Source: Giardia muris (lineage: Eukaryota > Fornicata > Diplomonadida > Hexamitidae). Taken from it: DNA of 64,000 nt. The stretch covers positions 682,001-746,000 of the forward strand of contig CM016925.1 in assembly GCA_006247105.1 (NCBI GenBank). The letters run 5' to 3'. Positions 35,210-43,759 of this stretch are shown in pieces (within the stretch, counting starts at the first letter, position 1; every line of letters starts with the position of its first letter). The notes beneath the pieces are model-generated. The model was not told the DNA's origin and did no database searches. It saw only the letters and a list, made by a program, of their open reading frames with translations. Both the position numbers and the translations under genes were made by a program.

Positions 35210-36697
35210 TCAATATGGGAAGACAAGGGTGAATACGCGGTGCAGGATTGGATGGAGGATGGCAGGGTCAACGCCCCGTATCAGCTCCCAGGCGTTAGCG
35301 ACGTACTCGGGCCGGCTAGCGTCCTCGACGATCTCCAGGCAAAGTGCAACGCAGACGACACACTCGATGAAGGTGGCCCCCTTCTGGCCGAACGCCTTCT
35401 CGAAGTAGTCGGTCGTGAAGAGCATATGCTGGATCGACTCCTTAATGTCCGCTCGGAATGCCAAACGCTCATCCTCTTCCCGATTCCGATCCGCCTTGTG
35501 GAATTCGGCCATGACCTTGGTTAGGGTGCGAGAATCCGGTTCAGCGGCACTCTCGGCCGTGTACTGCCGTACAGCTATGACGTATGGTGCGTAGTACTGA
35601 ATAAGTGTTCCACGTAAGATCTTCTGGGCCTGTTCCATTACGGCCACTGCGCAACGCTCACCTACGCTCATGGATAGGATGAAAAGCTTCGCAAGAGCAT
35701 ATAGTTGGAGAGCTGTTGAGATTGAGTTCGACCCCGTTGCAAGCGCAGAATAGTAACAAGCCAGAGCCGCAGAATCAATGGCCTCGGTATATAGATTCTC
35801 GGCCGTCCGAAGGCGAGTCTCAGACGCCCAATACCGAGCCGTAAGGTATGCGAATCGGATCCCATCCTTTGTACGGAAAATCTCGTCGGAGATGCAATTC
35901 GTAAGATAGGTCTCACCCGCAGATGACTCCTCGGCCTTCAGGACTCGCGTCTCCGCCTCAGCTTCCGCGTACGCTTGTAGGACTGGTGGTACACGAAGCG
36001 CATTGTTTGAGAACGAAGCCCCAAAAGGCCGTGTTAGTTTCTGGATGTTATATGACTGGTCCGTTGACATCCGTGCAGATAGAACGGCGTCCTGCCTTCC
36101 AGTCAGCTTGTTTATCAACTCATTGCAATGCCGAATATGGGGACGAAGCTGGGTTTCTACTTCAACTCGCAATTCAGCCTCCTTTCCAAGAAGTAACCAT
36201 CGTGCGCGGCTGGCATACCCTCGCGCGGCGTCCTGCGCCCCCGCCAGGCACGCCACGTCTGCAAGGGCCAAAAGAGGAGGGATCAGCTCAACTGAATTAT
36301 TCCCATATATCTCCTTGGCGAAGAATAGAGAGCGCTCTGCGGCGGGCAAGGCCAGCTCGTTGTTCCCCTCGAGGACGTGACGGCGCGACTCCAAGTATGC
36401 GACGCGTCGGCACTCGTCTCGAAGACTTCGAAGCTTGGCCGAAATTTCGGGGCGCGTCCGAGTCGCAAGTGGCAGCTTCATGATCTCGCGCATGGCGGCC
36501 TGCCTATCGCAAAGCAGAGCATGACAGGCAAGATCGTCGAGGAGGAGGTGCTCGCGACAGCAATAGCAGCTTCGACACTGTGTGCAGAGGAAGGAGCCCT
36601 CGGAGTTGCAGATGATGCACTTGTACTTATGCCCCTTCGCCGCCGAGAGGCTGTGGACGGAGATGAACTTCGAGGAGAGCTGCTGCAAGTCGGACAT
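35210..36697 (-). CDS. MYND-type zinc finger protein with TPR-like helices, ZMYND12-like
   Basis: The 495-residue protein opens with a MYND zinc finger: Cys27, Cys30, Cys38, Cys41, Cys46, His50, His59 and Cys63 (CIICNSEGSFLCTQC and onward). It is followed by TPR-like helical pairs. The segment LPAAERSLFFAKEIYGNNSV, then ELIPPLLALADVACLAG and YASRARWLLL, matches the equivalent part of human ZMYND12 (PAALQSLRFRVKLYG, VELVPAYLLLAEAS) closely in order and spacing. ZMYND12 and its relatives are axonemal proteins linked to inner-arm dynein function in motile cilia, which fits an eight-flagellum cell. It is longer than the human protein (about 365 residues). ATG 36697 follows gagtaaaaa. Confidence 0.75.
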   Translation of the reverse strand: MSDLQQLSSKFISVHSLSAAKGHKYKCIICNSEGSFLCTQCRSCYCCREHLLLDDLACHALLCDRQAAMREIMKLPLATRTRPEISAKLRSLRDECRRVAYLESRRHVLEGNNELALPAAERSLFFAKEIYGNNSVELIPPLLALADVACLAGAQDAARGYASRARWLLLGKEAELRVEVETQLRPHIRHCNELINKLTGRQDAVLSARMSTDQSYNIQKLTRPFGASFSNNALRVPPVLQAYAEAEAETRVLKAEESSAGETYLTNCISDEIFRTKDGIRFAYLTARYWASETRLRTAENLYTEAIDSAALACYYSALATGSNSISTALQLYALAKLFILSMSVGERCAVAVMEQAQKILRGTLIQYYAPYVIAVRQYTAESAAEPDSRTLTKVMAEFHKADRNREEDERLAFRADIKESIQHMLFTTDYFEKAFGQKGATFIECVVCVALCLEIVEDASRPEYVANAWELIRGVDPAILHPILHRVFTLVFPY

Positions 36698-36716
36698 TTT
36701 TTACTCCATTCGGATA

Positions 36717-39050
36717 TCACTTAGTATCATCCTTACCCTCGGGTTCGACCTCAGGAGGGAAGATGTCATCCTTCGTCTTCCCTGTGGCAGGGACGGCGAC
36801 ACCCTCTTCTCCAAGGTAGCGTAGGACGTATCCGGTTTGTGGGCGAATCCAGAGACGAATGTAATAGATCAATCCGTTCATCTTTGCATCCCATTCGTCA
36901 GCTGAGAGGTCGTTACTCTCCTTGTTGAGCTTGTTATGGGAGGAGATGACGTCTCCGATCTGAGTCCCTTCACCATCTCCTCCATGCCTGGGTTCATTGG
37001 TATGGAAGATGACTTCATACTTTCCTTGCTTACGGACTGGGATGATGGCCGGATATGGGGGGTTGAAGGGGTGAATGGAAACGACGAAGAGGAGGGAGGA
37101 GCGCTCGAAAGAAAGGAGCTTCTCCACGTTATCCATACGCGTGACGAACTCACGCTCCTTGTTCCACTGATACTTCTCATTTAGGTGCATGAGCGCCTGA
37201 TCGAATAGGCCAAGGTCCGCATAACGGGTTGTTGAGCCATCCTTTCCCCAATAATCGAGGTTCCAAAGGCGACGGCAATAATGGTAGCTCCAGTTATTCC
37301 CTTCGCGTGGGAAATCAAGCCATTCGGGATGTCCGAACTCATTTCCAAAGAAGGCGAGATAGCCCTCACCACCAAGGCCAATCGTGAGGAGACGGATGAG
37401 CTTATGTAGACGTATTGCACGTTTCGTCCGATCATTGCACCTGAAGATGCTCATGTTGTCGTATATGTTCTCATTCAGTAACCACATTGAAAGGGTTTTA
37501 TCTCCGACAAGGGCTTGGTCATGGCACTCACAATAGACGATATGTCTCTCTTGCCAGCGTCGATTGGTAAGGACGTGGGCGATATGCATGACGTCAACAA
37601 TTCCTTCATCTGCAAGTCCTATATCGAAACCTTGCTTCATTAGTTTGATCCACATGTCGGGAACTGCCATCTGGAAGCGGTAGTCGAAGCCGATACCCGT
37701 CTTCAGAAGAGGAGTGGCCATACAAGGATAGCCCGAGACGTCCTCCGCAATGGTCAGAATGTCTCGATTCTCCGTCATTTCAATAAGCTTGATGAGTAGA
37801 TGAGCAAGACGAAGGTACGTCATCCCGCCAACATCAACGGCACATTGAGGTTCATCGAAATATTCTCCGTACCTCCCAGTATACCCAACTCCAGCACTAC
37901 GATGGAAGTACATCAAAGACATGACTCCATCGAAACGGAAGCCGTCAATCTTGAACTCTTGAAGCCACCAGCGCACGTTTTGTAGAAGGAAGCGCAACGT
38001 CTCGGGGTTCTTGTAGTTGAAGACCTTACTATCCCATAAGGGGTGGTCATCAGCATAGAAGTAAAGGTCGCTTCCGTCCCATAGCGCTATTCCATCGTCG
38101 ACGTTCTTAGAGGCATGGGAATGGACGAGGTCAAGAAGGACCGCAATACCAAGCTCGTGAGCCTTATCAACAAGGTATTTGAAGTCATCAGCCGTACCAT
38201 ACCGGGACGAAGGGGCAAAGAAGGAGGTCACCTGATACCCAAAACTCCCATAATATGAATGCTCTTGAATTGCCATGATCTGGATGATGTTATACCCCTT
38301 TTCCTTAATGCGTGGGAGAAGAGTGTCAGCAAAATCGCGATATGTATTGATCTTCGGCTCTTCTGAACTCATCCCGACATGACATTCATAGATCCGTGGA
38401 ATTACTTCTCGAAGATGACCTGGAGACGGATATTTGAACTGATATGGATGCTCCGGACAGTAGAACTCTGGGTCTAAGACCCCTAACTCCCCATTATGAA
38501 CCGCCCGGATAGCATGCTGAGGAATACGATACGCTGGCTTATGATCTGCCCCAAGTTCCATGTAAATCTTATACTTTGCCCTGTCATGGATCGGACAATG
38601 CATACGTTGCTGAGTCTCATCCCAATAGAAAGGAATCCGGCATCGCCACAATCCAAACTCGAGTCTCTCGGCTGGATGCGCATGTGTATCCCAGTAGTTG
38701 AAATCTCCAACAACCGCCAAATACTCGGCGTTTGGTGCCCATTCCTGATATACAAGATACAGCTCCCCTTCGGACCTCTGTCCACAAAGCGGTAGGATCT
38801 GCTCCACCTCAAATAGGGTGTACGCCTTCCCCTTGTGCTCAAAGAAGAAGCCATAGGTGGTGTAATCGGAGACCTTATCCATCCCTCCCAGGTCCGCGTT
38901 GACATAACGGAGCATGTGACAGAAGTCGGCCCAACGGTCACGCCAGACTCCAACGTAATCCTTGATGTATGGGTCGACGTCTAGGATCTCATCTCCGGTC
39001 ATCGCGAGAAGCTGAGGCGTCAGGCTGTCCGCAACTAGGGGAATCGGCAT
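36717..39050 (-). CDS. GBE1: 1,4-alpha-glucan (glycogen) branching enzyme
   Basis: The 777-residue enzyme makes alpha-1,6 branches in glycogen by moving a cut alpha-1,4 chain. An N-terminal CBM48-type segment (AEYLAVVGDFNYWDTHAHPA, about residue 110) precedes a GH13 barrel with all four motifs: LLDLVHSHAS, GFRFDGV with nucleophile Asp374, IAEDVSG with acid/base Glu436, and ECHDQAL with Asp511 stabilising the transition state. NEFGHPEWLDFPREGN is a branching-enzyme signature. The length suits the eukaryotic GBE1 type. A C-terminal beta domain carries an insert of about 60 residues (NKLNKESNDLSADEWD) and a charged tail. I chose ATG 39050 after gtcaaaa; the frame reaches a GTG 21 bp upstream, which I rejected. 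Confidence 0.95.
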   Translation of the reverse strand: MPIPLVADSLTPQLLAMTGDEILDVDPYIKDYVGVWRDRWADFCHMLRYVNADLGGMDKVSDYTTYGFFFEHKGKAYTLFEVEQILPLCGQRSEGELYLVYQEWAPNAEYLAVVGDFNYWDTHAHPAERLEFGLWRCRIPFYWDETQQRMHCPIHDRAKYKIYMELGADHKPAYRIPQHAIRAVHNGELGVLDPEFYCPEHPYQFKYPSPGHLREVIPRIYECHVGMSSEEPKINTYRDFADTLLPRIKEKGYNIIQIMAIQEHSYYGSFGYQVTSFFAPSSRYGTADDFKYLVDKAHELGIAVLLDLVHSHASKNVDDGIALWDGSDLYFYADDHPLWDSKVFNYKNPETLRFLLQNVRWWLQEFKIDGFRFDGVMSLMYFHRSAGVGYTGRYGEYFDEPQCAVDVGGMTYLRLAHLLIKLIEMTENRDILTIAEDVSGYPCMATPLLKTGIGFDYRFQMAVPDMWIKLMKQGFDIGLADEGIVDVMHIAHVLTNRRWQERHIVYCECHDQALVGDKTLSMWLLNENIYDNMSIFRCNDRTKRAIRLHKLIRLLTIGLGGEGYLAFFGNEFGHPEWLDFPREGNNWSYHYCRRLWNLDYWGKDGSTTRYADLGLFDQALMHLNEKYQWNKEREFVTRMDNVEKLLSFERSSLLFVVSIHPFNPPYPAIIPVRKQGKYEVIFHTNEPRHGGDGEGTQIGDVISSHNKLNKESNDLSADEWDAKMNGLIYYIRLWIRPQTGYVLRYLGEEGVAVPATGKTKDDIFPPEVEPEGKDDTK

Positions 39051-39156
39051 TTTTGACCACGGTAACCGCACGACTATTTGCTAGGCCATCTTGATCATCG
39101 TTAGGGAGGTGAAAGGGACTCGCCTTGAGATAGACCGAGTCCCGGAAAATACAAAA

Positions 39157-40137
39157 ATGCCGACATCTCCAAGCGTCCAGAACCGCACGAGTCGTCTGCC
39201 TTTCGTGTCGGACGGCTTCATGTTCAAGGAGCATGTGCGTCGATACAACAACATGCAGCGGGTGATGCAGGAGCGCTTTGGCAAGCCAGCACAGTACATC
39301 TCTGGCATCGATGGGTCTTTAGCCGTACCTTCACCAGGACGCTCGGGCCGCTACCCCGGAAGTCCCCCTCGTACAGGCAATGGAGGGAGGTATGCTCAGG
39401 GCTCTGGGGACTACAATGGATACACGGTTCCGCTCAGACCGCAATCCAGGCAGCAAGTTGAAACCGATGATGAGCTGATGCGATACCTTGTTGATCGGCA
39501 CCAGATGGACCCTCGGAATGCCGAGTATCAGCCTGCACAAAGTTATAAGCCCAATTATAGTCGTAGTACCCTTTCTGAATTACGAGCAAGTGGAGAACCG
39601 GATGCGGCGGTCAAACTATCAGCCAATAGTCAAGCACCTGATGAGACAGCGTACATGACACCTGGGAATGCTCTTGTCTTAACTGGGTCAGCGTCCGCAC
39701 AAGGAGGAGATGGCCCGATGCCAGGACGTCAAAGACCAAAGAGACGGACAGGAGGCTTTTTGGGGGATGAAGCTACTCTGGTTGCGGACCTGGAGGATCT
39801 TTTCCAGGGGTTGCAGGCAATCAGGAACCCTCAGCTGGCTAACATGGGGAATAGCGTCGGGGTTCTGTCACAGTCTTTCGTCGAGAGTAACTCGATCGTA
39901 AAGCGTGTCTATCGGAAGTACCACATGTCGCTTGACATCACCGAGGACATCATCAACAGAGTGGACGAGTACTTGTGTACCACCAATGATCAGCAAACGC
40001 TTGCGGCTGCCAAACGGGCGATCGTCAAAATCCATCGCGGGATGAACTCGGATTCCGCCCTCGAGGTCTTCATGGCTGAGTGTCATGATAATTACCTTAG
40101 CCAGGCGTTAACGGCAATGATCCTGCAGGTTCTCTGA
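39157..40137 (+). CDS. Protein of unknown function, disordered N-half and helical C-terminus
   Basis: The product is 326 residues from ATG 39157 (MPTSPSVQNRTSRLPFVSDG), directly after aaatacaaaa. The frame extends upstream to a TTG at 39091, which I rejected. Residues 1-215 are Gly/Ser/Pro/Arg-rich with a Tyr-Gly patch (GRYPGSPPRTGNGGRYAQGS). Residues about 220-326 are helical (TLVADLEDLFQGLQAIRNPQ, and SLDITEDIINRVDEYL) and look like a small folded domain. It diverges from the branching enzyme gene with 106 bp between start codons. No family is recognised. Confidence 0.7.
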   Translation: MPTSPSVQNRTSRLPFVSDGFMFKEHVRRYNNMQRVMQERFGKPAQYISGIDGSLAVPSPGRSGRYPGSPPRTGNGGRYAQGSGDYNGYTVPLRPQSRQQVETDDELMRYLVDRHQMDPRNAEYQPAQSYKPNYSRSTLSELRASGEPDAAVKLSANSQAPDETAYMTPGNALVLTGSASAQGGDGPMPGRQRPKRRTGGFLGDEATLVADLEDLFQGLQAIRNPQLANMGNSVGVLSQSFVESNSIVKRVYRKYHMSLDITEDIINRVDEYLCTTNDQQTLAAAKRAIVKIHRGMNSDSALEVFMAECHDNYLSQALTAMILQVL

Positions 40138-40151
40138 GCGCTAGCAGCGCT
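40137..40151 (+). repeat. Inverted repeat / hairpin at the stop codon
   Basis: agcgct-agc-agcgct, a 6-bp stem with a 3-base loop, starting on the last base of the TGA stop of the upstream gene. Each arm is also a palindrome, so a direct-repeat reading is equally valid. Confidence 0.55.
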
Positions 40152-40158
40152 GCGTGTA

Positions 40159-40178
40159 AACCTCACCTTATTGAGGTT
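40159..40178 (+). repeat. Inverted repeat / hairpin
   Basis: aacctca and tgaggtt form a 7-bp perfect stem around the six-base loop ccttat. It lies 21 bp after the upstream stop codon, so it could be in the 3' end of that mRNA or part of a separate RNA. Confidence 0.55.
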
Positions 40179-40316
40179 ACTATGCTTTGAGTCCGATGGC
40201 GCGCAGAAGGAAGGGGTTGACCTAGCATGGTTCCCATCAAGCGCTTGCGTTAGAAGAGAACGTTATGGTCGTTTCATATGAAGTACTATGAAAATAGCCT
40301 TAAAAGTGATACAATT

Positions 40317-40374
40317 AAAGACGAAGAGAAGGGAACAGAACGGAAGAGAATGGAATGGAATGGAATGAAAGGGG
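40317..40374 (+). repeat. Purine-rich tract with short TGGAA repeats
   Basis: Nearly every base is A or G over about 58 bp, including three tandem TGGAA units at 40351-40365. Such tracts arise by slippage; any function is unknown. Confidence 0.6.
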
Positions 40375-40469
40375 ACACGACCTGGGAACCTACGTTCACA
40401 ACGGAAAGAGGCGAGAGCTTGTATCCCAACGCTAGGACTCCCTTCTAACTAATTGATCAGTAAAAAAAG

Positions 40470-42899
40470 ATGGAGCCCATTTCTTGTTCAAGATATGATG
40501 GAATTAATGTTCTTCATCGAGGGGAGTCCACCATCATTTACAGTGCGAGGAACACCGAGAATGGAAAGGATATAGTGGTGAAGCAAGTGTTTGTCCGTGA
40601 AAACGATGAATTATACGGGAAACTTCTACACGAATATAACGTCCTCAGGGACCTTAAGGCACCACAGATTCTGGGTTGGGAACGCTTCGATGAGCAATTT
40701 CTAGACTCCCATGGTGTCATCCTCATCGAGATGAGGCATCTTAAATCGCGGTCTCTAGAAGACCTTGTATCCAAGGCTGGTCCCATCCCAATCCCTCAGG
40801 CCATCACTTTCGTAATGCAGGTTGCTTACGCTCTCGCTTCTATGTGCATGGCAAAGCACCCCATTATTCATCGTGCAATCATCCCTCAGAACGTCATCTT
40901 AACAGAGAAGTCATGCGTCCTAAAGGGATTCAAATACGCCTGCTATGCTGATCAACCCTCCTCCATCCCTGTGGAAGTCGTTGAATGCTTACCCCCGGAG
41001 ATCGATGGGTCACACAATTATAGCTTCAGTTCCGATATTTGGAGTCTTGGTTGCTTGTTTTATTATTGCCTCGAAGGTAGGATGCCAGACCCAGCAATCA
41101 TGGACGAAAGGGTCGCGGTGGCTTGGGCTAAGCAGAAGAATCTTCATCTTTATTTGACCTCATTCGTCGAGGGTTGTTTCCAACGGAATCCTGACGATCG
41201 AGTGGTGGCTAAGGTCGCCTTACAATACCTTTCGGACTTTCGCGCTAATAAAAAGGTACCAACCATACCGCCCGCACAGAATGCGGACGACACTCAGTTA
41301 TTGGATTTCTCTGCTGCTGTACTGAAGGGAAATAGTCAAATGGTCCTTTCTCTATGCGAGCTATACTATCGGAAGATGTTTTATCCCGATTTACCCGTTA
41401 GGCACATCTCTAATACCTATCAAACCGTATCCATCTTCAAGAAGAAGGGGCATACTAACCTCATGAAGGCAGCCGCCCATGGGAATGTCGCAGACGTCCA
41501 ACGGTACATCTTAGAGCTCGGGTATCGAACCAAGGATGGCATGACAGCCCTTATCTGGTCCATTCTGGCCGGAAACCCTCAATGTATCAAACTACTCTTC
41601 CCAGAGATGAATATTCCTGGTCCAGACGGAGTGCTACCCATAGAAATAATGCTACAGCACGATAACAAGGCGATTTACAGGTCTGGTCACTTCCTCTTGA
41701 AGTTTTCCAAGCCTCCTTCTAATACTAAGTCGGAGATACTTTCTCTTATCCAAAACACTGGAAATGCCCCAAAAACTCTCCTGGAAGCCGCAGCAGTAGG
41801 TGACCTGAAGATGGTCAAGAAGCTGATCGGTGAGTCCCGTTATCGTGGTCCTCGGAAGGAGACGGCCCTTATGTGCGCTGCCTCGAAAGGGTATCAGGCA
41901 ATTGTCAAGCTCTTAGCGAACGAAGAATCTCGGCAGCAGGACGTCGATGGGCGTACGGCTTTGATGCTCGCCGCTGAAGAGGGCCATTCCGATGTTGTAG
42001 CTTTCCTTGGTAGATATGAGACTCGAGTCCAGGACCGAGCTGGCTGGACAGCTCTCATGTATGCCATCCGCGAACACCATACCTCCTGTGTTAGGCCCCT
42101 TCTTAGCGAGGCCTCTTTCAAGACAACCGAGGAGGTTGCTTATAAGGGTTATGCCTTCCCAATTGGAAGCACGGCTTTGGATATTGCAGAGCGGTTGAAA
42201 TTCCCTGAAATAGTCTCAGTATTGAAGGCCAACGCAACCGTTCTCATGAATATTGAACAATTGGAACAGATAGAACACGATGAGCAAGAGGAACATGAGG
42301 ATTATGAGGAACAAGAAGAACACGCACCAGACGAGAGGGTGTCCTCTGAGACGTCCAAAAATGTCCAATCCGAACCACATAGAACAGAACATAGCGCTTC
42401 GGAAGATGAGGAGGAGGAGGATGATAATGATGATAATGATGATGATGATACCCTCATCATGGCCGCGACGAGAGGGGATGCAAAGGCGGTTGAGAAGCAC
42501 ATACAAGAAGCAGGGTTGACTAATGATGAAGGGTTAACCGCCTTGATGTATGCGGCCAAGAACGGGCACCTAGAATGCGTTAAGATCTTGTCCGACATCG
42601 AAGGTAGTAACCAGACGAGGAAGGGGGTCACGGCCTTGATGTTTGCAGCCCAGTTCGGGCATCTTCATGTCATTAAGTACCTCTTGAACAAGGAAAGCCG
42701 TATCAGAGACAATAACGGTTGGACGGCGCTCACATATGCTCTCTATCGTAAAAAGCAGGAGTGTGCTAAGGAGCTTTTGATCGAAGAGCATCTTCGTACC
42801 ACGAAAGGGTTCAATGGTGTCCCTCCGAATTCATCAGCTCTCGACGTTGCAAGGCTATTCAAATGCAATGAGATCGTTCAGCTATTGAAAGGAAAGTGA
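40470..42899 (+). CDS. NEK-like pseudokinase with two ankyrin blocks split by an acidic tract
   Basis: The 809-residue protein has an N-terminal kinase-like domain (about residues 1-265) followed by ankyrin repeats. The ATP-anchoring lysine survives (IVVKQVF) and so does SSDIWSLGCLFYY. But the catalytic loop is IIHRAIIPQNVIL (HRD to HRA, Lys to Ile) and the DFG position is GFK, so phosphate transfer is not expected. A first block of 21.1-type ankyrin repeats (about 325-590) and a second (about 650-800, LTALMYAAKNGHLECVKIL) flank a strongly acidic linker of Glu, His and Asp encoded by a GAT/GAG repeat. A nucleotide-binding scaffold is the best guess. The ATG follows gtaaaaaaag. Confidence 0.88.
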   Translation: MEPISCSRYDGINVLHRGESTIIYSARNTENGKDIVVKQVFVRENDELYGKLLHEYNVLRDLKAPQILGWERFDEQFLDSHGVILIEMRHLKSRSLEDLVSKAGPIPIPQAITFVMQVAYALASMCMAKHPIIHRAIIPQNVILTEKSCVLKGFKYACYADQPSSIPVEVVECLPPEIDGSHNYSFSSDIWSLGCLFYYCLEGRMPDPAIMDERVAVAWAKQKNLHLYLTSFVEGCFQRNPDDRVVAKVALQYLSDFRANKKVPTIPPAQNADDTQLLDFSAAVLKGNSQMVLSLCELYYRKMFYPDLPVRHISNTYQTVSIFKKKGHTNLMKAAAHGNVADVQRYILELGYRTKDGMTALIWSILAGNPQCIKLLFPEMNIPGPDGVLPIEIMLQHDNKAIYRSGHFLLKFSKPPSNTKSEILSLIQNTGNAPKTLLEAAAVGDLKMVKKLIGESRYRGPRKETALMCAASKGYQAIVKLLANEESRQQDVDGRTALMLAAEEGHSDVVAFLGRYETRVQDRAGWTALMYAIREHHTSCVRPLLSEASFKTTEEVAYKGYAFPIGSTALDIAERLKFPEIVSVLKANATVLMNIEQLEQIEHDEQEEHEDYEEQEEHAPDERVSSETSKNVQSEPHRTEHSASEDEEEEDDNDDNDDDDTLIMAATRGDAKAVEKHIQEAGLTNDEGLTALMYAAKNGHLECVKILSDIEGSNQTRKGVTALMFAAQFGHLHVIKYLLNKESRIRDNNGWTALTYALYRKKQECAKELLIEEHLRTTKGFNGVPPNSSALDVARLFKCNEIVQLLKGK
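42404..42450 (+). repeat. In-frame GAT/GAG/AAT triplet repeat
   Basis: The stretch of gag and gat/aat triplets encodes an Asp/Glu/Asn run (EDEEEEDDNDDNDDDD) between the two ankyrin blocks of the pseudokinase protein. As a triplet repeat it can change length without breaking the frame. Confidence 0.85.
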
Positions 42900-42970
42900 G
42901 TGGGAAGGAGGGAGGGACTGCTATCTAGTAGACATCGTATTTCTTATTCCTTATCTCTTCACATAGAAAT

Positions 42971-43759
42971 TTACATACCCTGCCGAACGGCATCTGGAAC
43001 CTCCTTCATCCTTCCAGCCTTCACCTCCTTATCGTATGTCTCGCGGACGAGGGCATCGAACCACCAATAGGATGCGGGTCTCATCTGAGCGAAGTCGATG
43101 ACGAGCTTTCCATTCTCGTCGCAAGCCGTCTCGAGCTCCAGCATGAGGGCGCTGATGCACCCTGTCAATGCGCGACTTGGGAGGACGTTGAGCACTCGAA
43201 GGAGCTGCTCGACCTCATCGCAATATGGGACCCGAGCAGTACGGCGCTTCGTCAGACACTTGGGTAGGCGTCCGGGCGGGAAGTGCTTGAAGATGGTCCG
43301 GAACATCTCGTCGTAAGCCGTGAAGGGCTTCACTTGAGAAGAAGGGGGAATGTGTGCGTTGTACTTGGCGATAAATTCATTAACAAACTCGACTAAGGCC
43401 GTGGCATAGACGCGGACCTGCTCGAGGATGACCTCATTGGCCTTGTTGAACTCAAGGGCGTTGCTAGCGGTGAGACAAAGGTCACGGAAGACGTCCCCTA
43501 TATGGGTATAGTACGAGTTCTGCCGGCCCGCAAGCCGTTCCTTGATCTCCGAGAGAGAGCAGGGGAACTCGATGACGGACTCGTACTGTGCCTTGAGGTC
43601 GGGGTAGTCGACGACGACGGGGTTCTGGAACAGGGTGAACCTATTGAGCTCCTTCATTGACTCTCGGAAGATCGCGCGGATGTTCGTCTTGCCCATGGAC
43701 TCGCGGATCTCTCGGATGAGCATCGAGACGAGGTTCGTCTCGCTCCTACTCGCATCCAT
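42971..43759 (-). CDS. Bromodomain protein
   Basis: The product is 262 residues from ATG 43759 (MDASRSETNLVSM). An upstream in-frame ATG at 43819 would lengthen the overlap with SF3A2 and lacks the A-rich leader present here (ggagaaaa). The bromodomain lies at about residues 40-155: FQNPVVVDYPDLKAQYESVI, then FPCSLSEIKERL, YYTHIGDVFRDL and the signature NALEFN, whose Asn contacts acetyl-lysine. It would read acetylated histones, plausibly marks laid down by enzymes such as the MYST protein at 16593-17726. Residues 165-262 are helical, with a possible NET-like region. The first 14 bases overlap the end of SF3A2 on the same strand. Confidence 0.82.
   Translation of the reverse strand: MDASRSETNLVSMLIREIRESMGKTNIRAIFRESMKELNRFTLFQNPVVVDYPDLKAQYESVIEFPCSLSEIKERLAGRQNSYYTHIGDVFRDLCLTASNALEFNKANEVILEQVRVYATALVEFVNEFIAKYNAHIPPSSQVKPFTAYDEMFRTIFKHFPPGRLPKCLTKRRTARVPYCDEVEQLLRVLNVLPSRALTGCISALMLELETACDENGKLVIDFAQMRPASYWWFDALVRETYDKEVKAGRMKEVPDAVRQGM

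Larger units (their letters stand above)
40138..40469. other. Longest non-coding gap: two hairpins, purine tract, possible ncRNA or long leader
   Basis: No open frame, tRNA or rRNA is visible in these 332 bp, although neighbouring gaps are mostly under 100 bp. They hold, in order, a possible hairpin overlapping the upstream stop codon (40137-40151), a TGTAAAC element (40155-40161) that resembles a Giardia-type polyadenylation signal (AGTRAA), a second hairpin (40159-40178), a 10-bp palindrome ttcatatgaa (40273-40282), a purine-only-like stretch with three TGGAA repeats (about 40317-40374), and a taaaaaaag tract just before the next ATG. A small structured RNA or an unusually long regulatory leader are both possible. 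Confidence 0.35.

Noticed and set aside
40138..40469. tRNA, rRNA or C/D snoRNA in the long gap
   Set aside because: I found no cloverleaf with a GGTTCRA-type T loop, no rRNA core and no paired RTGATGA/CTGA boxes. A structured RNA of another kind remains possible.
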